DNA of 64,000 nucleotides, taken from Aphanomyces cochlioides (taxonomy: Eukaryota > Oomycota > Saprolegniomycetes > Saprolegniales > Verrucalvaceae). The DNA lies in NCBI GenBank assembly GCA_019828595.1, contig JAHQRK010000005.1, positions 2,604,001 through 2,668,000 on the forward strand. Direction: 5' to 3'. The notes under the pieces were generated by a model, which saw only the letters and a list, made by a program, of their open reading frames with translations, was not told where the DNA came from and ran no database searches. A program made the translations under genes and the position numbers. This document shows positions 39,207-48,652 of this stretch, in pieces (position 1 is the stretch's first letter; the number at the start of each line of letters is the position of its first letter).

Positions 39207-39921
39207 GGATGCAACAAGTCTACTCGACTCATCACCTAACGACCGACTAATTCTATCTCTTGAATTTTCCAAGCTCTTCATGCGGTGGAGTGTTTCACTG
39301 GGCAGTGGCGACTCTAACCCAACACAGCCTCCCCTTCGAAAGGCGACTAGACTGGCTTGGAAAGAACATTCGTCAGAAGTCGGTTGCACGAACGAGGTTG
39401 TGCGTTTGTTGTTCGTTGTCGTTCAATTCTTGCATGAAGAAAGCATACGATTCCTTGGATCGTGGCTCAGAGAGCGGCCTCTGAGACTGTCAAGTTGCCG
39501 ATTCTTCCACCGACAGCATCGTCAATTCAGTCCTGACGGTGTCAAAAGCCACGTCGGCGTTGTATGACGAGCAATGCGAGATGAGAGCGGTCGCTATACC
39601 TCGTTGCTGGTTTGCTGCTGGTTTCCTCATCCAGAATGGATTACGGCGACTCGACAGTAGTGGAAGGCTGCGGGAGAGAGAGCCACACTTGTATCAACAC
39701 ATGATCTTTCTGCTCCCCTTAGCGAAGAAGAGAGAGAATGCTCTCTCGCTCTGTCGCGTTTATACTTGAATGCTTGTCATGTCCACATTGTTCCCATCTT
39801 TGCCTTGACGTGCGCCTGCCATTGCTTCTACGAAACAGACGTGACTGGATTGCTCCGCCCGGCCTCTTTCGATCGAGTCGTTTGCCCCGACGCTTCATAT
39901 TTCCAACTCGAGCTCGCTGGC

Positions 39922-41649
39922 ATGAGCAGCAACTTTACCCCAAGGGTCCGCGACGGCACGGTCGGCGGGGTCCTTCTCTACGAGACCTCGTCGTCGTCGT
40001 CTCGAGCAGCTCGTCCAAAGCGCACGCCGTCTGAAACGCCGACATGTCGAACGGACTTTACAAATGCACCCGACGCGGGCTTTCGGCTCCACCAAGACCA
40101 CGCGGAATCCCACATGAGTGACCGCGACTATCCGATTCTTGCTGACGGCGGCCTCTTCCTCAACAAGGCAGCCAACGCATCAATCAACCAGGAGCCGACA
40201 TCGACGCAGCCGATTGTGAGCTCGTTCGCTATCCTCCTCGGTGCCCTCGTCGGTGTCGGCGCTGGGATTGCCCTCTACTTTGTCCACATTGGTCCCGACT
40301 GGCTGCGACTCGTGGCTCTCCCTGGCTCTCTCTTTCTGCGGGCTCTGCAGTGCCTTGTCCTGCCGCTCGTCTTCTCCGTCATGACTGTCGTCGTCGCACA
40401 AATGGCAGCCATCGGCCGCTCCTCCATCATGCGCTGGCAGACCGTGCTCCCGTTCGCTTTGACGTCGATTCTCGCAACAACGCAAGGCTTTGTCTTGGCG
40501 CTCGCATTCAAGTCTTTATTCCAAGTAAGTTCCGACAGCGCAGTGAGCTCTACCAGCAGTGCCTTGGCGTCCGTCGCAAGTGGCTCAGCATTCAATCTCA
40601 CGCTGCAATGTGCCAACGGGCTTTACCTGGCCGTCAAGAACGGCTCGCTGGCTTGCGTTGGCTCGAGCACCGACGCCAACGCGCTCTTCACGGCGTCAAA
40701 TCAAACTCGAGTCGCTACGGGCAGCTTGGACTACTCGAGCTTGGTCGACCTGGTCGTCAATGTTGCCAACATCATGGTGCCGTCCAACATCTTTGCGTCG
40801 TTCAATAGCGGATCGCTCCTGAGTATTGTCGTCTTTTCAGTCCCGCTCGGGATAGCCGCCGCGGCCACCAACACCAACGTGGACGAGCCGAATCATATCT
40901 TGGCGCTCTTTCGCCAACTTCGCAATGTCTTTCTGCGCATGCTCCACGCGCTCTTGTTCCTCACACCCGTCGCCGTCGCCTTCTTGATCGCGAGCTCGAT
41001 TGCCAACTTTGACAAGTACTACACGAGGGAAGCAGTGACGCAACTGGCTGTCCTCTTTGCGGCGTTTGTGATTGGCATCGTCTGCCACTCGTTCATCGTC
41101 CTGCCGCTCTACGTCTTCATCGCGACCAAGGCCAACCCGTTCGCGTACTTTCATCACGCAATGCCGGCCTACTTGTTTGCGTTTGGGTCGGCGTCGTCGC
41201 TGGCGTCTCTCCCGATCGCGATTGAATGCATTGAGCGAGCCAAGATCAGTCGCGCGATTGCGCATGTTGCGATGCCATTCGGCACGCCGATCAACTTGAA
41301 CGGCGCGGGGCTCTACTACCCACTGGCCATGGCATTCATGGCCAACATGGCTGGCATGGACGACCAGTGGAACACCGCTCGGTTCCTTGTGCTCTTCATC
41401 GTGAGTTTCATCGGATGTGTGGCCACGGCGCCCATGCCTGGCGCTGGCATCATTTTCTTGTCGATCCTCTGGCGAACATGCTTTCCATCGACGTCAACGC
41501 CCGTGTCATTTGCCGTTCTCGTCGCGGCAGACTTTATCTTTGACCGCGTTTGCACCATGGTAAACCTCCATGGCAACATTGCAGTCACGCGCATCTTAGC
41601 CGACCAGATCGACGAAACATTTGAAGTACAAGCAGCTCCTCATGTCTAA
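39922..41649 (+). CDS. SLC1/DAACS-type transporter, copy 1
   Basis: A membrane protein of 575 aa when started at the ATG at 39922, which aligns with the starts of its paralogues; longer readings lack support. The N-terminal cytosolic part has the shared motifs GVLLYETSS and SDRDYPILADG. The transport core follows: HP1-like SASSLASLPIAIE, TM7 NLNGAGLYYP, HP2-like MPGAGIIFL and TM8 DFIFDRVCTMVNLHGN. Against the archaeal GltPh reference, Asp312 of NMDGT and Asp405 are Asn here, Thr314 is Ala and Arg397 is Cys. Family members carry amino acids or dicarboxylates with sodium or protons; Cys at 397 suggests neutral amino acids, as in ASCT2. First of five tandem copies. Confidence 0.88.
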   Translation: MSSNFTPRVRDGTVGGVLLYETSSSSSRAARPKRTPSETPTCRTDFTNAPDAGFRLHQDHAESHMSDRDYPILADGGLFLNKAANASINQEPTSTQPIVSSFAILLGALVGVGAGIALYFVHIGPDWLRLVALPGSLFLRALQCLVLPLVFSVMTVVVAQMAAIGRSSIMRWQTVLPFALTSILATTQGFVLALAFKSLFQVSSDSAVSSTSSALASVASGSAFNLTLQCANGLYLAVKNGSLACVGSSTDANALFTASNQTRVATGSLDYSSLVDLVVNVANIMVPSNIFASFNSGSLLSIVVFSVPLGIAAAATNTNVDEPNHILALFRQLRNVFLRMLHALLFLTPVAVAFLIASSIANFDKYYTREAVTQLAVLFAAFVIGIVCHSFIVLPLYVFIATKANPFAYFHHAMPAYLFAFGSASSLASLPIAIECIERAKISRAIAHVAMPFGTPINLNGAGLYYPLAMAFMANMAGMDDQWNTARFLVLFIVSFIGCVATAPMPGAGIIFLSILWRTCFPSTSTPVSFAVLVAADFIFDRVCTMVNLHGNIAVTRILADQIDETFEVQAAPHV

Positions 41650-42353
41650 GTAATAAACTAACTCCACCACTCTCTGTTCCTTCTCCTGCTAGTGTTGCGT
41701 CGTGTCGAGGATAGACATGGATGCAATTTCACATTGTGTGTTCATCAGACAGGTTCTTCATGGGAGTTTAGCTCGATCATGGAGGACAGAGCGTGGCAAT
41801 CCTCGACGCAGAGCCTCTGGAGGGTGGAGGACGATGCCAAGGACGCTGATGGACATTGCACTGGCCGTCGCCGCCCATGCTGGGTCGACTTATCCCCCTC
41901 CTCATTGACAATCAATCGTCGTAATATGAACCTCGGAAGTTCACGAAAACGTGAAGCTATTCTTATCGCCGTTGGAAGATATCATACGATCTCTTCATGA
42001 CATGGCACACTTCCAGCGCCAGCAGCCGGTGACGCCCTCAGCTTGAGCTACAAAGCCCCTGCGTGTCCACGCCAGATGATCATCTATCACCGTCTCATGA
42101 CTACTGACCTTCGAACAACGCAAGTCCATGTCAAACTTGTCAAGCGCCACTCTTTGATCGAGGTGAAAGCGGCTGGCGGCATGATGGAACCCGCATGGTC
42201 CATGTCTCGCCAAGAGTTTCTTCCACGTCGTATGGCAAAGAGAGAGGGCACCCATGTCATATCTCGTCAACTTTGTAAACAATGTCAGTCTTGACGTGGC
42301 ATCTCCAAGGAATCACGCTTGACAGTTGAGCCATTCTGAAATCCCACGACTGG
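41650..42353. other. Spacer between transporter copies 1 and 2
   Basis: No gene. This is 700 bp between two same-strand paralogues and holds the presumed 3' end of copy 1 and promoter of copy 2. I see no repeats or RNA genes. Confidence 0.4.
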
Positions 42354-43984
42354 ATGAGCGACAAGAGAACGCGTGGACGTAATGGCATCCTTCTCTACGA
42401 AGCCGCGTCGCCTGCTCGACCTGCAGCGACGTCAGACACACCAACATGGCGAACCGACTTCACAAGCGCTCCGGACGTAGGCTTTCACCTCAAACTCGAA
42501 CAAACGGACTCCCGAACGAGCGACCGAGACTACCCGCTGCTGGCCGATGGGCTACACAACAACAAAGGCGGTGCGCCTACTCTCCACAATGAGAGTTCAG
42601 CAGCGGTGCCGACTGTGAACTCACTGGCGATCCTCATCGGCGCGCTCATCGGTACTGGCGTTGGCTTTGGCATGTATTTCCTGCACATTTGCTCCAACTA
42701 GGTCACGATTGTTGCTCTTCACGGCACGCTCTTCATTCGGGCATTGCAGTGGTCGCGCAAATGGCCGCCATCAGTCGTTCGACGATCCTGCGGTGGCAAA
42801 CCATTTTGCCATTTGCCTTGACGTCGCTTCTCGCGGCGGCTCAAGGCTTTCTCTTGGCTCTAGCCTTCAAATCGTGGTTCCCGATTGCCTCTGGACGAGG
42901 CATGGCCATGCCATCGTCAGCGCTTAATCTCACGCTGCAATGCGCCAACGGTCTCTTTCTCACGGCATCCAATGACTCGCTCTCCTGCGCTAGCCTTACC
43001 AACGACACGAGTGCGTTCTTCCTGGCGACCAACCAAACCCGCACCGTGATGAAAACAGACCTCGACTTCGCTGGCTTGGTTGGTTTGCTCGTCGTCTTGG
43101 GCAACATCCTTGTGCCCGTCAACATCTTCACGTCCTTCACGAACGGCGCGATGCTGAGCATTGTCATGTTTTCGGTGCCGCTGGGGATTGCCACAGCGCA
43201 CGCAACGTCCGGTCCCGACGAGCCCAACCATATCTTGACGCTGCTCCGCCAACTCCGTGATGTCCTCCTGCGTATGCTGCATGGCCTCTTGTTCCTCACG
43301 CCAGGCGCCGTCGCCTTCTTGATTGCAAGCTCGATTGCCAACTTTGACAAGTATTACACGGCCGACACAGTCACGCAACTCGCAGTTCTTGTCGTGTCGG
43401 TGGCAATTGGCATGGCAACCCACTCACTCATCGTCCTGCCGCTCATGGTCTTCGTCGCGACAAGATGCAACCCATTCCCGTACTTCCAACACTCGATTCC
43501 AGCCTATTTGTTCGCGTTTGGCTCTGCGTCGTCGCTCGCAGCGCTTCCCGTCGCGATTGAATGCATCGAGCGGGCCAAGATCAGTCGCTCGATCGCGCAT
43601 GTCGCCATGCCGTTTGGCGCGCCGCTCAACTTGAACGGCGCGGCGCTGTACTATCCACTGGCCATGGTGTACTTGACCAACTTGGCTGGACTTGGCGACG
43701 AGTGGACGCCGTCGCGGTACCTTGTGCTTTTCATTGCGGGCTGGATCGGATGCGTCGCGACGGCTCCCTTGCCTGGCGGCGCCATCACGTACTTGGTTGT
43801 CCTGTGGAAAATGTGCTTTCCAGGGATCCCTCAGCCGCTGTCGTTTGCCGTTCTCGTCGCGGCGGATTTCATCTTTGACCGCATGTGCACCGTCGTGAAC
43901 CTCCACGCCAACATTGCCGTCACGCGCATCTTAGCCGAGCAGCTCGACGAGACATTCGAAGTCCAAGCAGCGCATCATGTGTAA
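42354..43984 (+). pseudogene. SLC1/DAACS-type transporter, copy 2, disrupted
   Basis: The N-terminus (RGRNGILLYEAAS, SDRDYPLLADG) and first membrane helix are intact, but a TAG follows at about 42700, at the position where paralogues have a residue near Asp-Trp or Glu-Trp. About 25 codons later roughly 40 bp are missing compared with copies 1 and 3 (between RALQ and VVAQMAAI), which shifts the frame. The rest (42.75-43.98 kb) is fully open and keeps NLNGAALYYP and DRMCTVVNLHAN. One nonsense codon and one small deletion in an otherwise clean gene mean recent inactivation. Part of its 3' half is nearly identical to copy 3. Confidence 0.82.
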
Positions 43985-44217
43985 TTGTTGTAGTCAACCC
44001 TTCTCGATGTCTCTCTGCCTTCCATGGCTGTGTCTACTGCGTAGTCGAGGCACCGTGGCGGCACTCAAGTCGCTGGGAAAGCCATCTCCATGCTGTCCTG
44101 GCGGTGGTTGTGCCGCTTAACCTTCCATAAAGGCTGGCCGAAGAGGCGCCATCGGACTTGGAACTTTAACAGCGTCCATACAGTTGGTGCTTGTTTCCAA
44201 ACGATATCGTCCCGAGA

Positions 44218-45846
44218 ATGCAACACAAGTCGGCGTCCAGCGGCATCCTGCTCTATGAGACGACAGCGTCGACTGGAAACTTTCGAACTCCATCAGGATC
44301 TCCGGAGATTCGAACGGACTTCACAGAGGAAGCAAGGCGCCCCCGCATGCCGACTGTCAAAGCCGAGTCGGTAGGGAGCGATCGGGACTATCCCATCCTT
44401 GACGACAACCCAGCCACGACCATGGACGTGCGTCCATCGATTGTCAGCTCATGCGGTATCTTGGCCGGCGCACTCGTTGGTGTTGGGGTCGGCCTTGCGC
44501 TCTACTTTCTCCACGTTGGTCCCGAGTGGCTCAAGCTCGTTGGTCTCCCTGGCTCGCTCTTTATTCGAGCTCTGCAGTGTCTGGTCGTCCCGCTCGTCTT
44601 TTGCGTCACGGCCGTCGTTGTCGCGCAAATGGCCGCCATCGGTCGTTCGACCATCTTGCGGTGGAAAACCATCTTGCCGTTCGCCTTGACGTCGATTCTC
44701 GCCGCTGCTCAAGGCTTTGGCTTGGCGCTTGCGTTCAAGTCTTGGTTCCAAACGTCCGCTGGCATCTCCGCCACGACGTCAACAGCTTCTAGTTCGCCTT
44801 TCAACCTCACAATGCAGTGCGCCAATGGTCTCTATCTCGTCCCGACGAACGGATCGCTGTCGTGTGCTGGCACTGGCAGCGACGCCGCCGCGCTCTTTGC
44901 AGCCACCAACCAGACCCAAACCACTGCGAATACCTCCCTCGATGTCGGAAACTTGATCGCATTGCTGGTTCACCTTGGCAACATTCTCGTCCCCGTCAAC
45001 ATCTTCACGTCCTTCACGAACGGGGCCATGCTCAGCATCGTCGTCTTTGCCGTCGTGCTTTCCATCACCGCGACCGCGGACGAACCCAACCATATCTTGG
45101 ATCTCCTGCGCCAATTTCGAGATTTGTTTTCGCGGATGCTCCACGCGCTCTTGTTCTTCACGCCTGCCGCTGTCGCCTTCTTGATTGCGAGCTCAATTGC
45201 CAACTTTGACAAGTATTACTCGGAAGACACGGCGACGCAGCTTGGGATCCTCTTTGCCTCCCTCTCGATTGGCATGTTTTGCCACTCGCTGATCGTCCTG
45301 CCGCTCATCGTCTTCGTCGCGACAAGATGCAACCCATTCCCATATTTCCAGCACTGCATTCCAGCCTATTTGTTCGCGTTTGGCTCTGCGTCGTCGCTCG
45401 CAACGCTTCCCGTCGCGATTGAATGCATCGAACGAGCCAAGATCAGTCGCTCGATCGCGCATGTCGCCATGCCATTTGGCGCGCCGCTCAACTTGAACGG
45501 CGCGGCGCTGTACTATCCACTGGCCATGGTGTACTTGACCAACTTGGCTGGACTTGGCGACGAGTGGACGCCGTCGCGGTACCTTGTGCTTTTCATTGCG
45601 GGCTGGATCGGATGCGTCGCGACGGCTCCCTTGCCTGGCGGCGCCATCACGTACTTGATTTCCCTCTGGAAAATGTGCTTTCCAGGGATGCCGACCCATT
45701 TTTCATTCGCCGTGCTCATCTCGGCGGATTTCATCTTTGACCGCATGTGCACCGTCGTGAACCTCCACGCCAACATTGCCGTCACGCGCATCTTAGCCGA
45801 CCAAGTCGACGAGACGTTTGAAAGCCAAGCAGCGCATCATCTGTAG
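44218..45846 (+). CDS. SLC1/DAACS-type transporter, copy 3
   Basis: 542 aa from the ATG at 44218, which places GILLYETTAS near the N-terminus as in the other copies. SDRDYPILDDN precedes the first membrane helix. The core has FAFGSASSLATLPVAIE, NLNGAALYYP, PLPGGAITYLI and DFIFDRMCTVVNLHAN. It shows the same cation-site changes as copy 1 (Asn for both Asp, Cys for Arg). It lies 234 bp after the pseudogene copy on the same strand and shares a 179-bp identical tract with it. A likely plasma-membrane carrier of neutral amino acids; substrate unproven. Confidence 0.88.
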   Translation: MQHKSASSGILLYETTASTGNFRTPSGSPEIRTDFTEEARRPRMPTVKAESVGSDRDYPILDDNPATTMDVRPSIVSSCGILAGALVGVGVGLALYFLHVGPEWLKLVGLPGSLFIRALQCLVVPLVFCVTAVVVAQMAAIGRSTILRWKTILPFALTSILAAAQGFGLALAFKSWFQTSAGISATTSTASSSPFNLTMQCANGLYLVPTNGSLSCAGTGSDAAALFAATNQTQTTANTSLDVGNLIALLVHLGNILVPVNIFTSFTNGAMLSIVVFAVVLSITATADEPNHILDLLRQFRDLFSRMLHALLFFTPAAVAFLIASSIANFDKYYSEDTATQLGILFASLSIGMFCHSLIVLPLIVFVATRCNPFPYFQHCIPAYLFAFGSASSLATLPVAIECIERAKISRSIAHVAMPFGAPLNLNGAALYYPLAMVYLTNLAGLGDEWTPSRYLVLFIAGWIGCVATAPLPGGAITYLISLWKMCFPGMPTHFSFAVLISADFIFDRMCTVVNLHANIAVTRILADQVDETFESQAAHHL

Positions 45847-46467
45847 CTGTTGAAATACTCAAGTCAATGCAGCTTTAGATTGTTTTCATGCCTTCCAACA
45901 CCACGCGCTTGAAATACAACACATGCTGGGATCCACTCGACCAAGCGATGCTTTTAACCTGGCAGAGGATCAATCAATTGCTCTAACGATGAATTTAAAG
46001 GCCTGAAACTTGACATGCTGCGAAGATTGGTAGCTTGTCGCCCGATGCGTCGACTTCATGGTTGCCACAGGAAGCTCTGCGAGGGGCGACACCACAGGAA
46101 AGACAACCAAATACACAGGACCAGCTGGATGGTGACGGTGTCAGAAGAAGCCCATGGTCCGTGGGCTGGTCAACTTCGTCCGAGTTGGGGGTGAATTGAT
46201 GCCGTGGCGATATCCCAAGCACCATGGAGACACGACGATACAGTGGCAACGGCTCCTGAGGTTGACGTGGCTGTGATTGACTTGGTGATAAAGTTAGTCG
46301 CTACGACATGCTCCATGGTACTTTCGGGAGATTACTCCTTCCTTGGTAGCTAGCTCTCAGGAAAAGTCGCTGAGCTGTGCACGTGGCTCCTCCCCGTTGT
46401 CGACATACTTTATCATTCATAGACTTTATTGATACATCTAAACTATCTAGCAGGTTCGTGCGTGGCT
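45847..46467. other. Intergenic between convergent transporter copies 3 and 4
   Basis: No supported gene. Copies 3 and 4 end towards each other across 620 bp. No clear terminal structure or repeat is seen. Confidence 0.4.
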
Positions 46468-48144
46468 CTAGACATGCGCAGCGGCTTGGACTTCAAACGT
46501 TTCGTCGATCTGGTCGGCTAGAATTCGCGTCACAGCGGCGTTGCCATGGACGTTGACGATGGTGCATATCCGATCAAAGATGAAATCCGCCGCGACGAGA
46601 AGTTGAAACGAAGGTGGCATGGGCGTGGATGGAAAACACGTTGGCCACAGGATCATCAAGTACAACAGCGCGGCGTTCGACACGGGGGCAGTCGAGACGC
46701 ATCCGAGCAAACTCAAGATAAAGAGCACGACAAAACGAGCAACGGTCCACTGGTCGCCGACGCCAGCGACGTGTGCCATGAACACCATGGCCAGTGGATA
46801 ATAAATCCCCGCGCCGTTCAGGTTGACTGGCGTGCCAAACGGCATGGTGACGTGCGCGATCGCCCGACTGATCTTGGCTCGCTCAATGCATTCGACCATC
46901 ATGGGAAGCGTGGCGAGCGACGACGCCGACCCAAACGCAAACAAGTAGGCCGGCAGCAACTGGTGAAAGTACAAGAACGGGTTGGACCTCGTCATGACGA
47001 GCACAAATAGCGGCAAGACGACGAGCGAATGAAGCAAAGTACCGGTCAAGAACGCGGCGAAGAGATACCCGAGTTGGGTCATCGTGTCGCTCGTGTAGCT
47101 GCGATCAAAGTCTGCGATCGAACTCGCAATGAGGAAAGCTACCGCGGCGGGTGTCGTGATGAGGACGGCTTGGAGCATGCGCTGGAAGATTTCGCGGAGC
47201 TGCCGAAAGAGCACCAAGATGTGGTTGGGTTCATCGCCTTGTGGGGACACAGACGCGGTGGCAATCCCGAGCGGGACTGCAAAGACGACGATGCTCAGCA
47301 ACGCTCCACTTGCAAACGAGGCAAAGATATTGTCGGGAACGACGATCTTGGCGACACCGACGACCAAGTTCATGAAACTCGCCATGCTCAAATCGCCGCC
47401 CGTCGTGGTGGTGGTCTGGTTGGCCGCTCGGAAGACCGCGGCCGGCTCGGTGCCCGTGCCAATGCAAGCCAGCGAGTTGTTTCCAGTCGACGCGAGGTAG
47501 AGGCCGTTCGCGCACTTCAGAGTAAGGTTGAAAGCCGCCCCGGCGATCGTTGTCGTGGACGAACTCGCCGACGAGGCAAACGTGATGTCGAACCCTGAGC
47601 GAAACAAGAGCGCCAAGACAAACCCTTCCGCCGTCGCGACGATCGACGTGAATGCAAACGGGACGATGGTTTGCCACCGCATGATGGTGGACCGACCGAT
47701 AGCTGCCATTTGAGCCACCACGACCGTCATGACGCAGAAAACGAGCGGCAAGACAAGACATACGAGCGCGCGAATGAAGAGCGTCCCTGGAAGCTGCAAG
47801 AGTTTGATCCACTCAGGGCCAAGTTGGAGAAAGTAGAGCCCGACACCAGCGCCGATGCCGACGAGACCGCCCACAAGGATGGCAAACGAGCTCACGACAG
47901 TCAAGGCAGATGGCGTCGTGTCGGTGAAAACGCCCGTCGTCGCGGCTTTAAAGTTGTCGGCGAGGAGAGGGTAGTCGCGGTCGCTCACTTGCGACTCGGC
48001 TTTGTCGTGCGGCATGCGGCGTTGGTGGTGGTCCTGCGTAAAATCGGTTCGAATCGTCTGCGCTTCCGACGGTCGCTGGGCTGTCCCGGCTGTGGAGGAG
48101 GTTTCATAGAGGAGGATGCCGCCCGACGACGCGTGATTCCTCAT
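46468..48144 (-). CDS. SLC1/DAACS-type transporter, copy 4
   Basis: 558 aa from the ATG at 48144 (MRNHASSGGILLYETSS). SDRDYPLLADN precedes the first helix. Core motifs: FAFGSASSLATLPMMVE, NLNGAGIYYP and DFIFDRICTIVNVHGN. The HP2 tip is divergent: PVSNAALLYL replaces the PGAG/PGGA of copies 1 to 3, a place that gates substrate in this family. It is the only copy on the minus strand and is divergent from copy 5, so an inversion has occurred within the cluster. Asn replaces both family Asp residues as in the others. Confidence 0.88.
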   Translation of the reverse strand: MRNHASSGGILLYETSSTAGTAQRPSEAQTIRTDFTQDHHQRRMPHDKAESQVSDRDYPLLADNFKAATTGVFTDTTPSALTVVSSFAILVGGLVGIGAGVGLYFLQLGPEWIKLLQLPGTLFIRALVCLVLPLVFCVMTVVVAQMAAIGRSTIMRWQTIVPFAFTSIVATAEGFVLALLFRSGFDITFASSASSSTTTIAGAAFNLTLKCANGLYLASTGNNSLACIGTGTEPAAVFRAANQTTTTTGGDLSMASFMNLVVGVAKIVVPDNIFASFASGALLSIVVFAVPLGIATASVSPQGDEPNHILVLFRQLREIFQRMLQAVLITTPAAVAFLIASSIADFDRSYTSDTMTQLGYLFAAFLTGTLLHSLVVLPLFVLVMTRSNPFLYFHQLLPAYLFAFGSASSLATLPMMVECIERAKISRAIAHVTMPFGTPVNLNGAGIYYPLAMVFMAHVAGVGDQWTVARFVVLFILSLLGCVSTAPVSNAALLYLMILWPTCFPSTPMPPSFQLLVAADFIFDRICTIVNVHGNAAVTRILADQIDETFEVQAAAHV

Positions 48145-48652
48145 GTCTTGTGCGATCTTTTTAGAAATACCAAAGCAAAGAAAGACACCACGACTTGGCT
48201 TAAAGTTCCACGTCAAGCATGCGACTCTTCGTCGAGTCTTTTCAGAACCACAAGGTGCAAACCACCACACGGAGGCCGCCATCTTGGTGGAAATCGTTGC
48301 CGCGGATGAGGATCAGTCGAGAATTTGCGGTATAATCTAGCAGTAGAGGAGGCACCACCGCCGTCCATTTTCTAGCCACCTCCTCGGATCCACCTCCTGA
48401 CTGTCTGGTCCATGGAAGATTAGCCCCTGGAGAGCACGAGGACATCGCAGAGAGAGAGAGGGAGAGAGAGAGGGAGGCTGCAGACATTGCTGGTCGTCTC
48501 TAGTAGGAGCACGTCGTGCGCTGCTTGCCGTTAGTCGTGATGGAGAACTTCCAGATGGAGTGGATCTTGAAGAGGCGTCGAACTTTAAGCAGCTTAGTAC
48601 GTCCACAGACATGTTCTTTGTGCATTGTTTCGACGTTTTGACATTGTCAAAG
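48145..48652. promoter_or_regulatory. Shared divergent promoter region of transporter copies 4 and 5, with GA tract
   Basis: 508 bp between divergent starts. A purine tract of GA repeats (48449-48477) sits roughly in the middle; such tracts often lie in nucleosome-poor promoters. A small possible TATA-like AT stretch (GGTATAATCTAG) lies near 48330. No other gene is supported here. Confidence 0.4.
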
